In this document: positions 16,327-25,086 of the stretch, one piece after another | Layout of the letters: the number at the start of each line of letters is the position of its first letter | How positions within the stretch are numbered: position 1 is the first letter of the stretch | Assembly: GCA_910575775.1 (NCBI GenBank) | Contig: CAJTEY010000002.1 | Coordinates: 1-64,000 of the forward strand | Direction of reading: 5' to 3' | Length of the DNA stretch: 64,000 nucleotides | Origin: Lachnospiraceae bacterium | GTDB lineage: Bacteria; Bacillota; Clostridia; Lachnospirales; Lachnospiraceae | Position numbers and translations under genes: made by a program | The notes under the pieces: generated by a model | What the model was told of the DNA's origin: nothing | The model's database searches: none | What the model saw: only the letters and a program-made list of their open reading frames with translations

Positions 16327-17541
16327 TTATTCGTTCTCAAGTTCGGCGTTCCAAACCTTTTCCCACATATCACGGTACATATCTATGGAATTGTGCATAA
16401 TTGTTCCTAGAAATTTCTCACATATTCCTTGATACTGTCTTACTTTATCATTAAATAATTCCATACTTTGCTCCAGAAAATCTAAATATCCCTCTATTAG
16501 AACTAATACCTGCTCTTTATTGATGTTTTCTCGATTATATATTTCTTTAAAAAGTGTCTTTATGAGAATATGGTTTTCAAAATATTTATCAAAATTATTT
16601 CTTAAACCCGTATTGCCTAATTCACCATTCACATCCATTCCCTGCATTAAAAAATGGTTTACGACGCCAAATCGCACCGCTACCCGTTCTTTTTGCACCT
16701 GTTCTTCATCCTTTAGCTTTGAATCCTTATCTATAATCGGAACTAAATCTGAAAAAAACGCCGCCATCTGTATAACTTTCTGTGCATCTATTTCCTGTGT
16801 TGATTTTTCTTTTGTGAATTTATTGTACAAAATGAGCAAATCTTTTAATTTTTGATGCATTACCTGTAAATTACTTAGTTTCAATGCATTTAAGAACAGC
16901 CCCTCATTCTTGTCTCTCCAGATATTTCCATATGCTACATTACTCTCCTGCTTCAAGCTATATATGATATCACCGTTATCCACCAGCCCATTAAAATATA
17001 AAGTATCTTCATCATAATAAAATAGCTGATCTTCCCCATTTGGAAAATCAATTTCGCTCAGCAGTTTCTCAAATCGTCCATAGCTACTTCTATCTGTTTC
17101 ACACCCTTCCTTATCCTCGTTCTTTGCCTTGGGATATTTTGCAAAACTCAATTTCAATATCCATATGATATCTTCTATAGCTTTCCCATTTTTACGTATA
17201 GAAGTAAAATCCACTCCCCCAAAACGCCCCTGTCCTTCTCCTTTTATAATGTCAGCCATCAAGCTGGCATCAATCCACCTATAATAAGTATCCTTATTCA
17301 AAATATGCTCAAAAAGAAAACGAATTTTTTTATTCTCAAATTTTTTTCGAATATACTCCAATTCATCCTCTATCATTTCTTTTTCCAGAACACATTCATG
17401 TCCCTCCTCTATCCCTTCTTTTTCCAGCGCACATTCTTTTTTCTTCTTTTCTCTTTCTTCCGTATTACTATTGCAATACTCCGCAATATCTTTAATTAAC
17501 TCCCTAAAGCAAAGTTCATAAAATGATGCCGCATAATCCAT
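16327..17541 (-). CDS. Hypothetical protein
   Basis: A 404-residue soluble protein, mostly helical, with a Lys/Glu-rich segment at residues 25-60 containing two related blocks (CALEKEGIEEGHE and CVLEKEMIEDELE). No family is recognised. It is preceded by a 440-bp control region and ended by its own hairpin terminator, so it is a single-gene unit. Its AT-rich composition suggests cargo rather than core element function. Confidence 0.55.
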   Translation of the reverse strand: MDYAASFYELCFRELIKDIAEYCNSNTEEREKKKKECALEKEGIEEGHECVLEKEMIEDELEYIRKKFENKKIRFLFEHILNKDTYYRWIDASLMADIIKGEGQGRFGGVDFTSIRKNGKAIEDIIWILKLSFAKYPKAKNEDKEGCETDRSSYGRFEKLLSEIDFPNGEDQLFYYDEDTLYFNGLVDNGDIIYSLKQESNVAYGNIWRDKNEGLFLNALKLSNLQVMHQKLKDLLILYNKFTKEKSTQEIDAQKVIQMAAFFSDLVPIIDKDSKLKDEEQVQKERVAVRFGVVNHFLMQGMDVNGELGNTGLRNNFDKYFENHILIKTLFKEIYNRENINKEQVLVLIEGYLDFLEQSMELFNDKVRQYQGICEKFLGTIMHNSIDMYRDMWEKVWNAELENE

Positions 17542-17985
17542 ACTGCTAATCCCCCTGTTCCTTTTATTTTTATATCAACTGCTATCCATATTATATTAGC
17601 ACAATTTTTCTTTCTTTTTGACAATATACGTTAATATCGTTTGCAATGTCCTTTTTCCGATGTTCCGATGAATTAGTGGTATACATTACTAAAATTTATA
17701 ATAAACGTTAGCTATTGATACAAATTCCCATCAATTAATATATTTCAAAACATCGGAACATAGGAATCCCCTGTCTTTTTCCCCGCATCCTAATATGGGA
17801 TTCCCGGAAGAACTACCTCTTCCAGAAATCCCATATTGATACGGTTACTATCCGTCACCCTTCCCCAACCTTATTCAACGCCGCCACTATCGTCGTAAAA
17901 ATCCCGATCAGAACCGCTTTCAAAACCTCATTCACCCGTACCACCTTCTTCCTTATATATAGCCTGTCTGATTACCCCGATATAT
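17542..17985. promoter_or_regulatory. Long intergenic region with two inverted repeats
   Basis: ATGTTCCGATG at 17660-17670 is repeated inverted at 17751-17761 (perfect 11 bp, 80 bp apart). A second structure pairs AATATGGGATT (17792-17802) with AATCCCATATT (17827-17837) and GGAAGA with TCTTCC. These may be operators or a replication origin next to the element's DNA-metabolism genes. The region also encodes the short peptide at 17855-17935. Confidence 0.5.
17855..17935 (-). CDS. Possible 26-residue hydrophobic peptide
   Basis: GTG at 17935 opens a 26-residue frame ending VAALNKVGEG, with a continuous hydrophobic stretch LKAVLIGIFTTIVAAL that could form one membrane helix. AAGGTGG lies upstream. 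The stop is 17 bp before the hairpin at 17792-17837. Size and character resemble small membrane toxins of type I systems or holin-like peptides, but no antisense RNA was identified and coding is unproven. Confidence 0.35.
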   Translation of the reverse strand: MNEVLKAVLIGIFTTIVAALNKVGEG

Positions 17986-18900
17986 TCAGGCACACATCCT
18001 GATCTCATCCGCCGCCCCGTCATAGAAGTATGCATGGTCTGTAAGCCGTTCCTCCTCGTCAACATCCATCTCGTTCACCATCTTTACCATACCGCTATAG
18101 ATTTCCATGCCGCTTCCGTCTCCTGCAGGGACAAAAATAGTTTCATTGACGGAGGACGGCAGGATAAAGTAATTCTTCCCGCCGGCAAATTCCCGCATCA
18201 GCTTCCTGTCCAGAATCCCTGCCGCCCCGTAAAACTTCACTGCATTGGTAAGGATATACGCCTTTTCCGTCTTCTCCGCTTTTCCTGTCTCCTCCAGCTC
18301 CAGCTTCTCCGGCTCAGGGTAGCCCTGCTCCACGACAAACCTGTAGATGTCCCGGAACTGGTAGCCGTCATTCATCAGATTTTCCATCGCCTGTTTATGT
18401 AACCGCTCCGCACTGATCCCGTAGATTTCTAACATCCTGCGGTCGATCTTGATCCCGACACAGCGCCCTCCAATCTCCCCACGGGCAATGTAAACCACCG
18501 ACATGTCTAACATCTGCTTGGAAACCACCCGTTCCAGCATTTCCCGGTTCTCTTTTGTGGAGAGAAGGACGGGGTATATATCTCCTTTGATCCGTTCCCA
18601 GCACACCATCTTCTGCAGCAGTTCCCTAACACAGTCCGTCTCCCGGTGCTCTTCACAGATCTTTGCTATGATCTGGATGCATCCCTCCATATCCGTATTC
18701 CCGCCATCATACAGTCTGTAAAACCATTCCAGCGGGATAAACAGACCTGTGCTCCCTTTCCCTCCGCCCAGTTCCACCACAATGCCGTCATGGTGTTTTC
18801 CATTATTTTTCAGTATCTTTTCAACTCTGGCTGTGGCATGACCGCCATATTTTTCCTGCAACCCCTTTAATACACTTTCCTTAAACGCTTCATATTCCAT
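17986..18900 (-). CDS. DUF5688 family protein
   Basis: A 304-residue protein of the DUF5688 family, common on mobile elements of Clostridia. The family hallmarks are the internal AYILTNAVKFYGAAGIL, the FILPSSVNETIFVPAG strand-turn-strand segment and the final DEEERLTDHAYFYD. Function is unknown. It is followed upstream by a second DUF5688 gene (46 bp away) that is more similar to the copy at 58022-58939. Confidence 0.8.
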   Translation of the reverse strand: MEYEAFKESVLKGLQEKYGGHATARVEKILKNNGKHHDGIVVELGGGKGSTGLFIPLEWFYRLYDGGNTDMEGCIQIIAKICEEHRETDCVRELLQKMVCWERIKGDIYPVLLSTKENREMLERVVSKQMLDMSVVYIARGEIGGRCVGIKIDRRMLEIYGISAERLHKQAMENLMNDGYQFRDIYRFVVEQGYPEPEKLELEETGKAEKTEKAYILTNAVKFYGAAGILDRKLMREFAGGKNYFILPSSVNETIFVPAGDGSGMEIYSGMVKMVNEMDVDEEERLTDHAYFYDGAADEIRMCA

Positions 18901-18946
18901 TTTATCTCCTTTATCTATCTCTCCGTTTCCCTACAGACATCCATCA

Positions 18947-19858
18947 TCACGCAACGATCTTTAATGTCTCCTCGTCCCTGCTGTACGCGTACACATGGTA
19001 GGATAACCGCTCTTCCACATCCACCTGTGTATCATTGACCTCCCGCACCATATCTGCCAGCCGTTCATATTCTGATTCAGCCTTTGGGGGCAGTACGATC
19101 ATCTCATGCAGCGAACTTGGCAGTACAATAAACCCATCGCCGACCCTGTCCGCGATCATCCGCAGGGTTTTCTTATCAAGGATCTCCGCCGCCCCGAAAC
19201 GCTTACGGCGGTTTGTCAGTATGTACATTCCCGTATCCCACGGAAGATCACGGGGTGCAGCAGGAAGTGTGATCTCCGGCATGACGCGCTTTATGATATC
19301 TTCAAGCGTAGTAAAATCCGCTCCGCCTTCGGCACGCATATTCGTCACTGCTGTCTGGTAAAGGATTTCCTCTTCCTGCCCCCATATTTCCATATGTTCC
19401 CTGCGGATAAGGACCGTCCCTGTCTCCTCCTGTGTCTGGTCCCTGACCACGGCATAGTAGACCACCGCCAGATCAAGGAACATCCTGTGGGGTATTTTTT
19501 CAAGCAGTTCCTTATTCTGTTCCGCGTTGATCAGTTTCGCCCTGACATTTCCCTTGACAGTTTCCCATTCCCGGAAGCCCGATACATCGGCATAAGGCGC
19601 ACCCTCCGTATGTTTCAGGGCCAGCCTGTATACCTCATCCACGATCTCATCAGACCTCATCCCACCGGTTTCATATTCTCGGTAAAACGCATCCAGATAT
19701 ACACACGGTCCGATATCCGCTTCTTCCTTCATTACAATAATCCCTGTCCGCTTCACATTATTATTTTTGGTCACGTCATGCCTTTTGATCTGGTATGCAC
19801 CGCCCGCCTTCACACGGACTGCTTCTGAAACATGCTCTGTAAATTCCTCAAAACCCAT
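18947..19858 (-). CDS. DUF5688 family protein
   Basis: A 303-residue DUF5688 protein. The C-terminal half (YILTNRRKRFGAAEILDK, FIVLPSSLHEMIVLPP, DVEERLSYHVYAYSRDEE) is nearly the same as in the protein at 58022-58939, which lies in an unrelated element. It lies in a minus-strand run with the Rad52-like, YqaJ and DUF932 genes. The role is unknown; it may be part of the element's DNA-processing or anti-host functions. Confidence 0.82.
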   Translation of the reverse strand: MGFEEFTEHVSEAVRVKAGGAYQIKRHDVTKNNNVKRTGIIVMKEEADIGPCVYLDAFYREYETGGMRSDEIVDEVYRLALKHTEGAPYADVSGFREWETVKGNVRAKLINAEQNKELLEKIPHRMFLDLAVVYYAVVRDQTQEETGTVLIRREHMEIWGQEEEILYQTAVTNMRAEGGADFTTLEDIIKRVMPEITLPAAPRDLPWDTGMYILTNRRKRFGAAEILDKKTLRMIADRVGDGFIVLPSSLHEMIVLPPKAESEYERLADMVREVNDTQVDVEERLSYHVYAYSRDEETLKIVA

Positions 19859-19920
19859 CCTTTTTCTTCACCTTCCTTTCTCCATTCCATCTGTCCATTC
19901 TTTTCTCCTATTGTCCCGTC

Positions 19921-20766
19921 TTATGCCGCCTCCGTCGATTTCGTCCGTTTCAGCGCGGACATCACCCTGCCGTAGAGTTCCGCGCTCATCGTCCCCGGCT
20001 CCCTGATCTGGTATCTGCCCTGTACGGTTTCCATCGTCACGCCCGTCCTGTCCAGCTCCGCCTGTAAGGAATCCATCTGCTCTCTGGAAAGGGGCGCGGG
20101 ATCTTTCCGTGTCTTTCCCTCTGTGTCTTTCTTCACTTTCCCCGCCGTATTTTTCTGCGTCGACTTTTGCGCCGTTTCTGCTTTGCTTCCAGTTCCCGAA
20201 GCGGCTTTCCCTTTACGGGCAGCCGTCGTCCCTGCTCCCTTTTCTTTCAGTTCATATACAGGCTCTCCGCTTTCGTTTACGATCACAAGGGCGCTGATCT
20301 CCCGGTCATCATTGTACCGGATCGAAGAAACCGAAAAACGGTCGTTGCAGGTAAACCGTTTCATTTTATTCTGGTCTTCTTTATATGTGATTGCAGCCTT
20401 TCCCGCAGGTATCCAGATAAAGGGCGCAGTATAGAGTTCCCTTCCGATCCCCCAGTTGAAGCACGCCCGCTTGAAGCTGTCCGATGCCTGTGACTTTTCT
20501 TTTTCAGCATATCCTGTCGTACCCACATCCTGCTTCGCTACCCACTCCCCCTTTTCCTTATCAAAAATCTCCACCGTACAGTAGAGGTTCCCTTCTATGC
20601 TCTGGTGGCTCCGTTTCCATCCAAAGATGCCGAAAGTCTCATCCAGTATCTTCTGATCTACCCTCGCATCCTTATAGAGTAACAGGCTTAAGCCATTTTC
20701 TTTGATAACAGCCACCCTGCACTCGATCTCATCCGCCTTAAGCAGTCTGATCAGGTTCTGTTCCAT
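19921..20766 (-). CDS. Rad52/Sak-like single-strand annealing protein
   Basis: A 281-residue protein. The N-terminal 150 residues carry the Rad52-superfamily signature: FGWKRSHQSIEGNLYCTVEIFD, then GTTGYAEKEKSQASDSFKRACFNWGIGRELYTAP. The C-terminal third is a lysine/alanine/threonine-rich linker and a small helical domain. Phage-type Rad52 proteins anneal complementary single strands. It is paired with the YqaJ exonuclease gene 31 bp upstream, the usual two-component recombination arrangement. Confidence 0.85.
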   Translation of the reverse strand: MEQNLIRLLKADEIECRVAVIKENGLSLLLYKDARVDQKILDETFGIFGWKRSHQSIEGNLYCTVEIFDKEKGEWVAKQDVGTTGYAEKEKSQASDSFKRACFNWGIGRELYTAPFIWIPAGKAAITYKEDQNKMKRFTCNDRFSVSSIRYNDDREISALVIVNESGEPVYELKEKGAGTTAARKGKAASGTGSKAETAQKSTQKNTAGKVKKDTEGKTRKDPAPLSREQMDSLQAELDRTGVTMETVQGRYQIREPGTMSAELYGRVMSALKRTKSTEAA

Positions 20767-20797
20767 CTTTCCCTCCTTTTCCCTGTTGCCATATCAC

Positions 20798-21727
20798 CTA
20801 TGCCGCCTTCACCTCAAACCGTCTGGAATGGAACACCTTTCCGTAATCGGCGTATAGCTCCGGCCGCTCTTCCTTAATCCGCTTCGTATCGAGCTTTGTG
20901 GCGTCGATATTCTTCCACGAAACGCGGAAGCTGTCACTGCTCGCCAGTTCATTATCCTGCATGAAAAGCTTCACTTCCTGCTCGATCTGCTTCTGTTCCT
21001 CCTGCAGTTCAGAGATAAATCCAAGGATTTCTTCCCGCCTCCGTAACTTTTCGTCAAACCCGACAAGTGCAATGGCGCTGGCTGTCTTCGCCGTATGAAA
21101 ATACTGTTCCAGCACCTCGTCACAGGCTCTGCTCCCGTCCGGTGGCGGCATAATCCCCTTTGCCACATGATTATTCCAGAAATCCGTTTCGATGGAAATG
21201 AGCCGTCCGATCAGATCATCATCCCACTCTAATCTGCGGTAGATAAACTCCCTGCCAAGAATAACCGCCGCGATATACCATACCTTTTTCCCTGTCACCG
21301 CCATGTAATGGTAACACTGCATCACATAATGAAGCGGAATATTCCCGTCCGCCCATTTGTCAGCATGGTAGGCGCTGGCTGTCTTACATTCCAGTCCCGC
21401 ATCTTCGCCATTGACAATGCGGTCGACATCCGCGATCATAAAGGGATGTTCCTTACTGCGGTACATGAAGTTTGACTTCCGCACCTTTAATCCGGTAGCT
21501 TCCATAAAACGCTGTGCCACATAATCTTCCAGATCATGCCCGATGCGGATGGCTTCGCTGTCCTGCTCCTCCACTTCTTCATTTGTCTTGTCCCGGAATA
21601 CCTTCATGGCGCTGCTGTAAGGGTTCACGCCGCAGATTGCCCCTGCGTCAGAGCCGCCGATCCCCGCTTTCCTTAATCTGAGCCATTCTGCATTACTGAC
21701 TCCTGCTAACGGTATTTTGTCAAACAT
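20798..21727 (-). CDS. YqaJ-family exonuclease
   Basis: A 309-residue lambda-exonuclease/YqaJ nuclease. Motifs in order: GIGGSDAGAI near residue 20, GHDLEDYV near 60, the catalytic ADVDRIV near 100 and LECKTA (ExK) near 112. A helical C-terminal part follows. It would degrade one strand from double-strand ends and hand the single strand to the Rad52-like partner. ATG at 21727 is chosen because GGAGAGGAGGAG lies directly upstream; the longer TTG-start form lacks such a site. Confidence 0.88.
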   Translation of the reverse strand: MFDKIPLAGVSNAEWLRLRKAGIGGSDAGAICGVNPYSSAMKVFRDKTNEEVEEQDSEAIRIGHDLEDYVAQRFMEATGLKVRKSNFMYRSKEHPFMIADVDRIVNGEDAGLECKTASAYHADKWADGNIPLHYVMQCYHYMAVTGKKVWYIAAVILGREFIYRRLEWDDDLIGRLISIETDFWNNHVAKGIMPPPDGSRACDEVLEQYFHTAKTASAIALVGFDEKLRRREEILGFISELQEEQKQIEQEVKLFMQDNELASSDSFRVSWKNIDATKLDTKRIKEERPELYADYGKVFHSRRFEVKAA

Positions 21728-21888
21728 GTCACTCCTCCTCTCCTGCCCGGCACTTTTACCGTGCACTGCCAAGAGAATAAGGACTGCCGGAACACAATGC
21801 CCGGTTACCCTTATCCATTCCTTATTTTTCCCGTGATATACTGTTTCCCTTAATCCCTTAAGACCAAAAGGTTATTTCTTCTCCCTGT

Positions 21889-22821
21889 CTACGCCGCCTT
21901 TACAAGCTGGTATGCCCTGTCGATTATGGGGTTGCCGTCCATCGTGCGCATAAAGAGATTCTCATTATAGTTTGCTGTCCGGCGAAGCGGCTTTGCGTGG
22001 GTGGCAAAATCAGACACCGCATTGACAAAGCGGTAAGCATTATTCCCCACACCCCGCAGGTCGGGCGCGTCATAATAACGGCGCAACATATCCTCCCGCA
22101 GTTTCATGGTATTTTTCTCCTGCATGGGCGTCGCCTCCTTCTCCAGCGGGAGTAACTGCTCCACATACTCCTTTAACTGGCTGTCGGTCACCTTCTGACG
22201 CCGCAGACGTTCAAACGCTTCCCCGAGGCTGTCCATGTACGTCTCCGCCATAAAGAGGGTATCTTTTGCCTCCTGCATCTTGTCACTGATGTTGCCCGTG
22301 TGGATCATGGACCATGACCGCCGTGCCGTGTCCAGCGCAAGGTTCAGCGTGTTGTTGCAGACTACCCGGATCGGGGTCAGCGCCACCCGAACGGCGCCGC
22401 TCCCGTCGTGGGAGTTGCTGAATACCAGATAGGGCGAAATGCGCTCCCCGGCAATGATGTACTCCCTCGGCAGCCTTGCCAGAAGCCAGACCCGTTTTCC
22501 CTCCTGTAAGGAACCCGCCGTCTCATAGCGAACGCCGCTTCCGATCAGGGTGTCCGTGAAAGAGAACGCCTCCCTGTTCTGGATGATCTTATAGCGGTCG
22601 CTTACCACACCAAGTACCTTCCTGTCGCTGTCACGGACATTTACCCTATACCCGGCAATGGCGTCTCCCCCTTCTGTAAAGATCGGTTCCTGCGCCACCT
22701 CCCAGTCCAGCCCCGCAAGGCGCAGCGCGTCCGCTGATGTGGGTGCCTCCTCAACTCTGACACCCAATCCGTGCCAGGGCTTTTCCCTTGTGTAAAACAT
22801 GCTTTCTACATTTGATGACAT
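21889..22821 (-). CDS. DUF932 / phage-plasmid-like protein (TIGR03299 type)
   Basis: A 310-residue DUF932 protein. It begins MSSNVESMFYTREKPWHGLG, and the family motifs PWHGLG, YRVNVRDSDRKVLGVVSDRYKIIQN and VVCNNTLNLAL are present. The family is common on phages, plasmids and ICEs, with unproven function. The ATG at 22821 is chosen because GGAGG lies within the codons of the longer frame. It closes the row of DNA-metabolism genes in element C and is divergent from nothing nearby. Confidence 0.85.
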   Translation of the reverse strand: MSSNVESMFYTREKPWHGLGVRVEEAPTSADALRLAGLDWEVAQEPIFTEGGDAIAGYRVNVRDSDRKVLGVVSDRYKIIQNREAFSFTDTLIGSGVRYETAGSLQEGKRVWLLARLPREYIIAGERISPYLVFSNSHDGSGAVRVALTPIRVVCNNTLNLALDTARRSWSMIHTGNISDKMQEAKDTLFMAETYMDSLGEAFERLRRQKVTDSQLKEYVEQLLPLEKEATPMQEKNTMKLREDMLRRYYDAPDLRGVGNNAYRFVNAVSDFATHAKPLRRTANYNENLFMRTMDGNPIIDRAYQLVKAA

Positions 22822-22952
22822 CTGTTTTTCCTCCATTCTTTTTAAAATCTGGCAAAATTTAGACCAGCGGATCGGCTCCGCTGGTCTGGTTACTGAGATA
22901 ATAATATATATTTTAAAATAGGGAATTTTAGATATTTAGCTCCCCTCAAATA

Positions 22953-24029
22953 TTATTTTATGTCTCCTCCTTTAAATTTCCCCTTATGTACAACATTTCC
23001 CTGTTCGTCATATAGCATACCTTTGCCGTTATATTTGCCATTTTTGAATTCACCTTTATATTGTACATTTCCATTATCAAAATATAGAGTGCCCTTACCA
23101 TGATATTTCCCTGCTTTCAATTTACCTTCATAAGTTAAGATTGCTTTATTATCTCTAACGCTTGAATACATTTTACCCTTTCCATCATATTCACCATTTT
23201 TAAAATCTCCCTCGTAGCACTTCAAGGACAGCAAGATGGGCTCAACCTTCAAGGTATTCCCTTCTGTTTGGGAATAAATTTCATCTCGTTTTTTTTCAAT
23301 AAGAGCATAAGAGCTTGAAGCATTACTTAAATATTCAATCCCCTCCCCATGATATTTCCCCTTTTTTAGTTCCCCTTCATATTTTACCATATAATCTCCA
23401 TTTAATTCCCAATACTCAATTCCGTATCCATCCTTATAGCCATTTTTAAATTCCCCAATATAACAGATTCTTGTATATATACTTCCACTTTCATTTTCCT
23501 GCCACTCGATTGGCCATGTCTCAAATAAAATACCCGTCCCATCTGGCTCTCCCTTCTTATTTATTTTGCCATAATATCTATAAGAGGCTTTCCCATCATC
23601 AACCGTTTTTTTGTAATGTATTTCTTTTTCCTTAATAATTCCCCCTTCTAGTACCTCCTCCACTCCTATAAAATCTGTTATAGACGCTTCCATTGCTTTA
23701 TTGTAAGCCTTCATTAACTTCTTAGCTTCTTTCTTATTCTGGTACGGATATTCCGGAATATCAAATAGTACTATAGCATTACTTGTATCGACATCGTCCT
23801 GTTTGTCACCAAAATCATTGGCCGCCTTTGCCACAATAACAGAAGCAGTTCTCTCGCCTTCTATACCTAATGACCGTATTATCATAGCAACTCCCATCAC
23901 ACAACCTATTAGATATAATCCCTTTGTAACAATATTTTCCCCAACTCTCTTTTTCACAATAGTTCTTATAATACTAATTTGAGTTCCCACCAAACATATT
24001 ATACATAAAACCGTAACTAAATCTTTCAT
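22953..24029 (-). CDS. Membrane-anchored MORN-repeat protein
   Basis: A 358-residue protein with two N-terminal hydrophobic segments (residues about 3-22 and 38-56), a variable middle region and at least seven MORN repeats. The repeat reads Y.GEFKNGKYNGKGMLY, and the last repeats run to the C-terminus. MORN repeats form an extended beta sheet that binds lipids or proteins. The gene is cargo of element C, with low GC content and its own upstream region. No function can be assigned. Confidence 0.82.
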   Translation of the reverse strand: MKDLVTVLCIICLVGTQISIIRTIVKKRVGENIVTKGLYLIGCVMGVAMIIRSLGIEGERTASVIVAKAANDFGDKQDDVDTSNAIVLFDIPEYPYQNKKEAKKLMKAYNKAMEASITDFIGVEEVLEGGIIKEKEIHYKKTVDDGKASYRYYGKINKKGEPDGTGILFETWPIEWQENESGSIYTRICYIGEFKNGYKDGYGIEYWELNGDYMVKYEGELKKGKYHGEGIEYLSNASSSYALIEKKRDEIYSQTEGNTLKVEPILLSLKCYEGDFKNGEYDGKGKMYSSVRDNKAILTYEGKLKAGKYHGKGTLYFDNGNVQYKGEFKNGKYNGKGMLYDEQGNVVHKGKFKGGDIK

Positions 24030-24535
24030 TTTTTAGCCTCTCCTTATATATTTTGTAAGGTATCATTAATGCACATTTCCATTTACCTAATTAACTATGT
24101 AACCAGTTTCCTTCATTTCTTCAGTACACCATATAATATGAGAATAATAAGCGGACTTGCTATATATACTTATGATTGCCTCTTTTATCAATCCCCTTCC
24201 CAAATCAAAGTAAATTACTCTAAAAATCTTATGATATACAACCCAAACAAAGATTGCTCATATTATTGTAAGTATTTCAAACATTTCGTTCTCTTTGAAT
24301 ATTTCTCCCTAACTACTATCCATGCACCCCCATAACTCTGATTTTGACAGATGATCCCCAACAGTTGTTACGCTATATATGATATTTGACTTTCCATACC
24401 CAGTTCATTCCTTTCACTTCTTCGATTCAGCATATGTAAGAATATCTTTATCATCCTGTAGGAACTGTTCAGAAATAAATTCAACAGATGAACATTTAGA
24501 CAAGACAGCAGTTGAATTGATTTCATGACAGTTCC
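24030..24535. other. AT-rich intergenic region
   Basis: About 500 bp without a convincing gene. Up to 24400 it is the presumed promoter region of the MORN gene. From 24456 it holds the large inverted repeat listed separately. Confidence 0.6.
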
Positions 24536-24542
24536 TTACATA
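24456..24542. repeat. Imperfect inverted repeat of about 31 bp
   Basis: The left arm 24456-24486 (with GGAACTGTTCAG and ATTCAAC) pairs with the right arm 24509-24542 (with GTTGAATTGATTTCATGACA). The loop is about 22 bp. The right arm overlaps the stop codon of the Mor-like gene. It could be its terminator or a small non-autonomous insertion. Confidence 0.5.
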
Positions 24543-24823
24543 TTATGCTTAATATTCTTTTTAGACTCTTCTTGGATATCGTGAATAATTTTTCTTATCC
24601 ACCGCTCTGTGTAACTAAATTCTTTTGCCAGTTCCTTTAAATTTGATCCGTTGTATCTTTTATTCACCTCCTCAATCACATGGCTTTTATCATATAACCG
24701 TGTGGGAAAATTAACTTGCTGTCCCTTTAGTTCTTTATATACGGCTATCGTTGCATCCAATCCTATTATCTCAGCAAGTTCTTTGTACACCCCTTGCAAG
24801 CCAGAGTTTTCGACTCGTTCCAT
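24536..24823 (-). CDS. Mor-like transcription activator
   Basis: A 95-residue protein resembling the Mor/C family of phage Mu activators. The N-terminal dimerization part is LAEIIGLDATIAVYKELKG, and the C-terminal helix-turn-helix is NGSNLKELAKEFSYTERWIRKII. GGGGAGGAAAG upstream supports ATG at 24823. It is a single gene between cargo units and could regulate the element. Confidence 0.72.
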   Translation of the reverse strand: MERVENSGLQGVYKELAEIIGLDATIAVYKELKGQQVNFPTRLYDKSHVIEEVNKRYNGSNLKELAKEFSYTERWIRKIIHDIQEESKKNIKHNM

Positions 24824-25086
24824 CAATCTTTCCTCCCCTCCGTCAAGCTTTTACAAATATAACACTTTTAAATTGAATTATCACTTTTCATAATTCCTTG
24901 TATTTTTCCTTCTATAATTCCTTTTTATATATAGTTCTTTCTATCACCATAAAATCGAGTAAGTCGCCTCGCGGCCAGTACACCATTTCAACAGCATACT
25001 TCCTCTGCAAAGGTCTGCACATAAAAAGGCACCGTTCTCCTCGATTCGGATTACGGTGCCATAAAAACGCTTTAAATTTCTCTATT

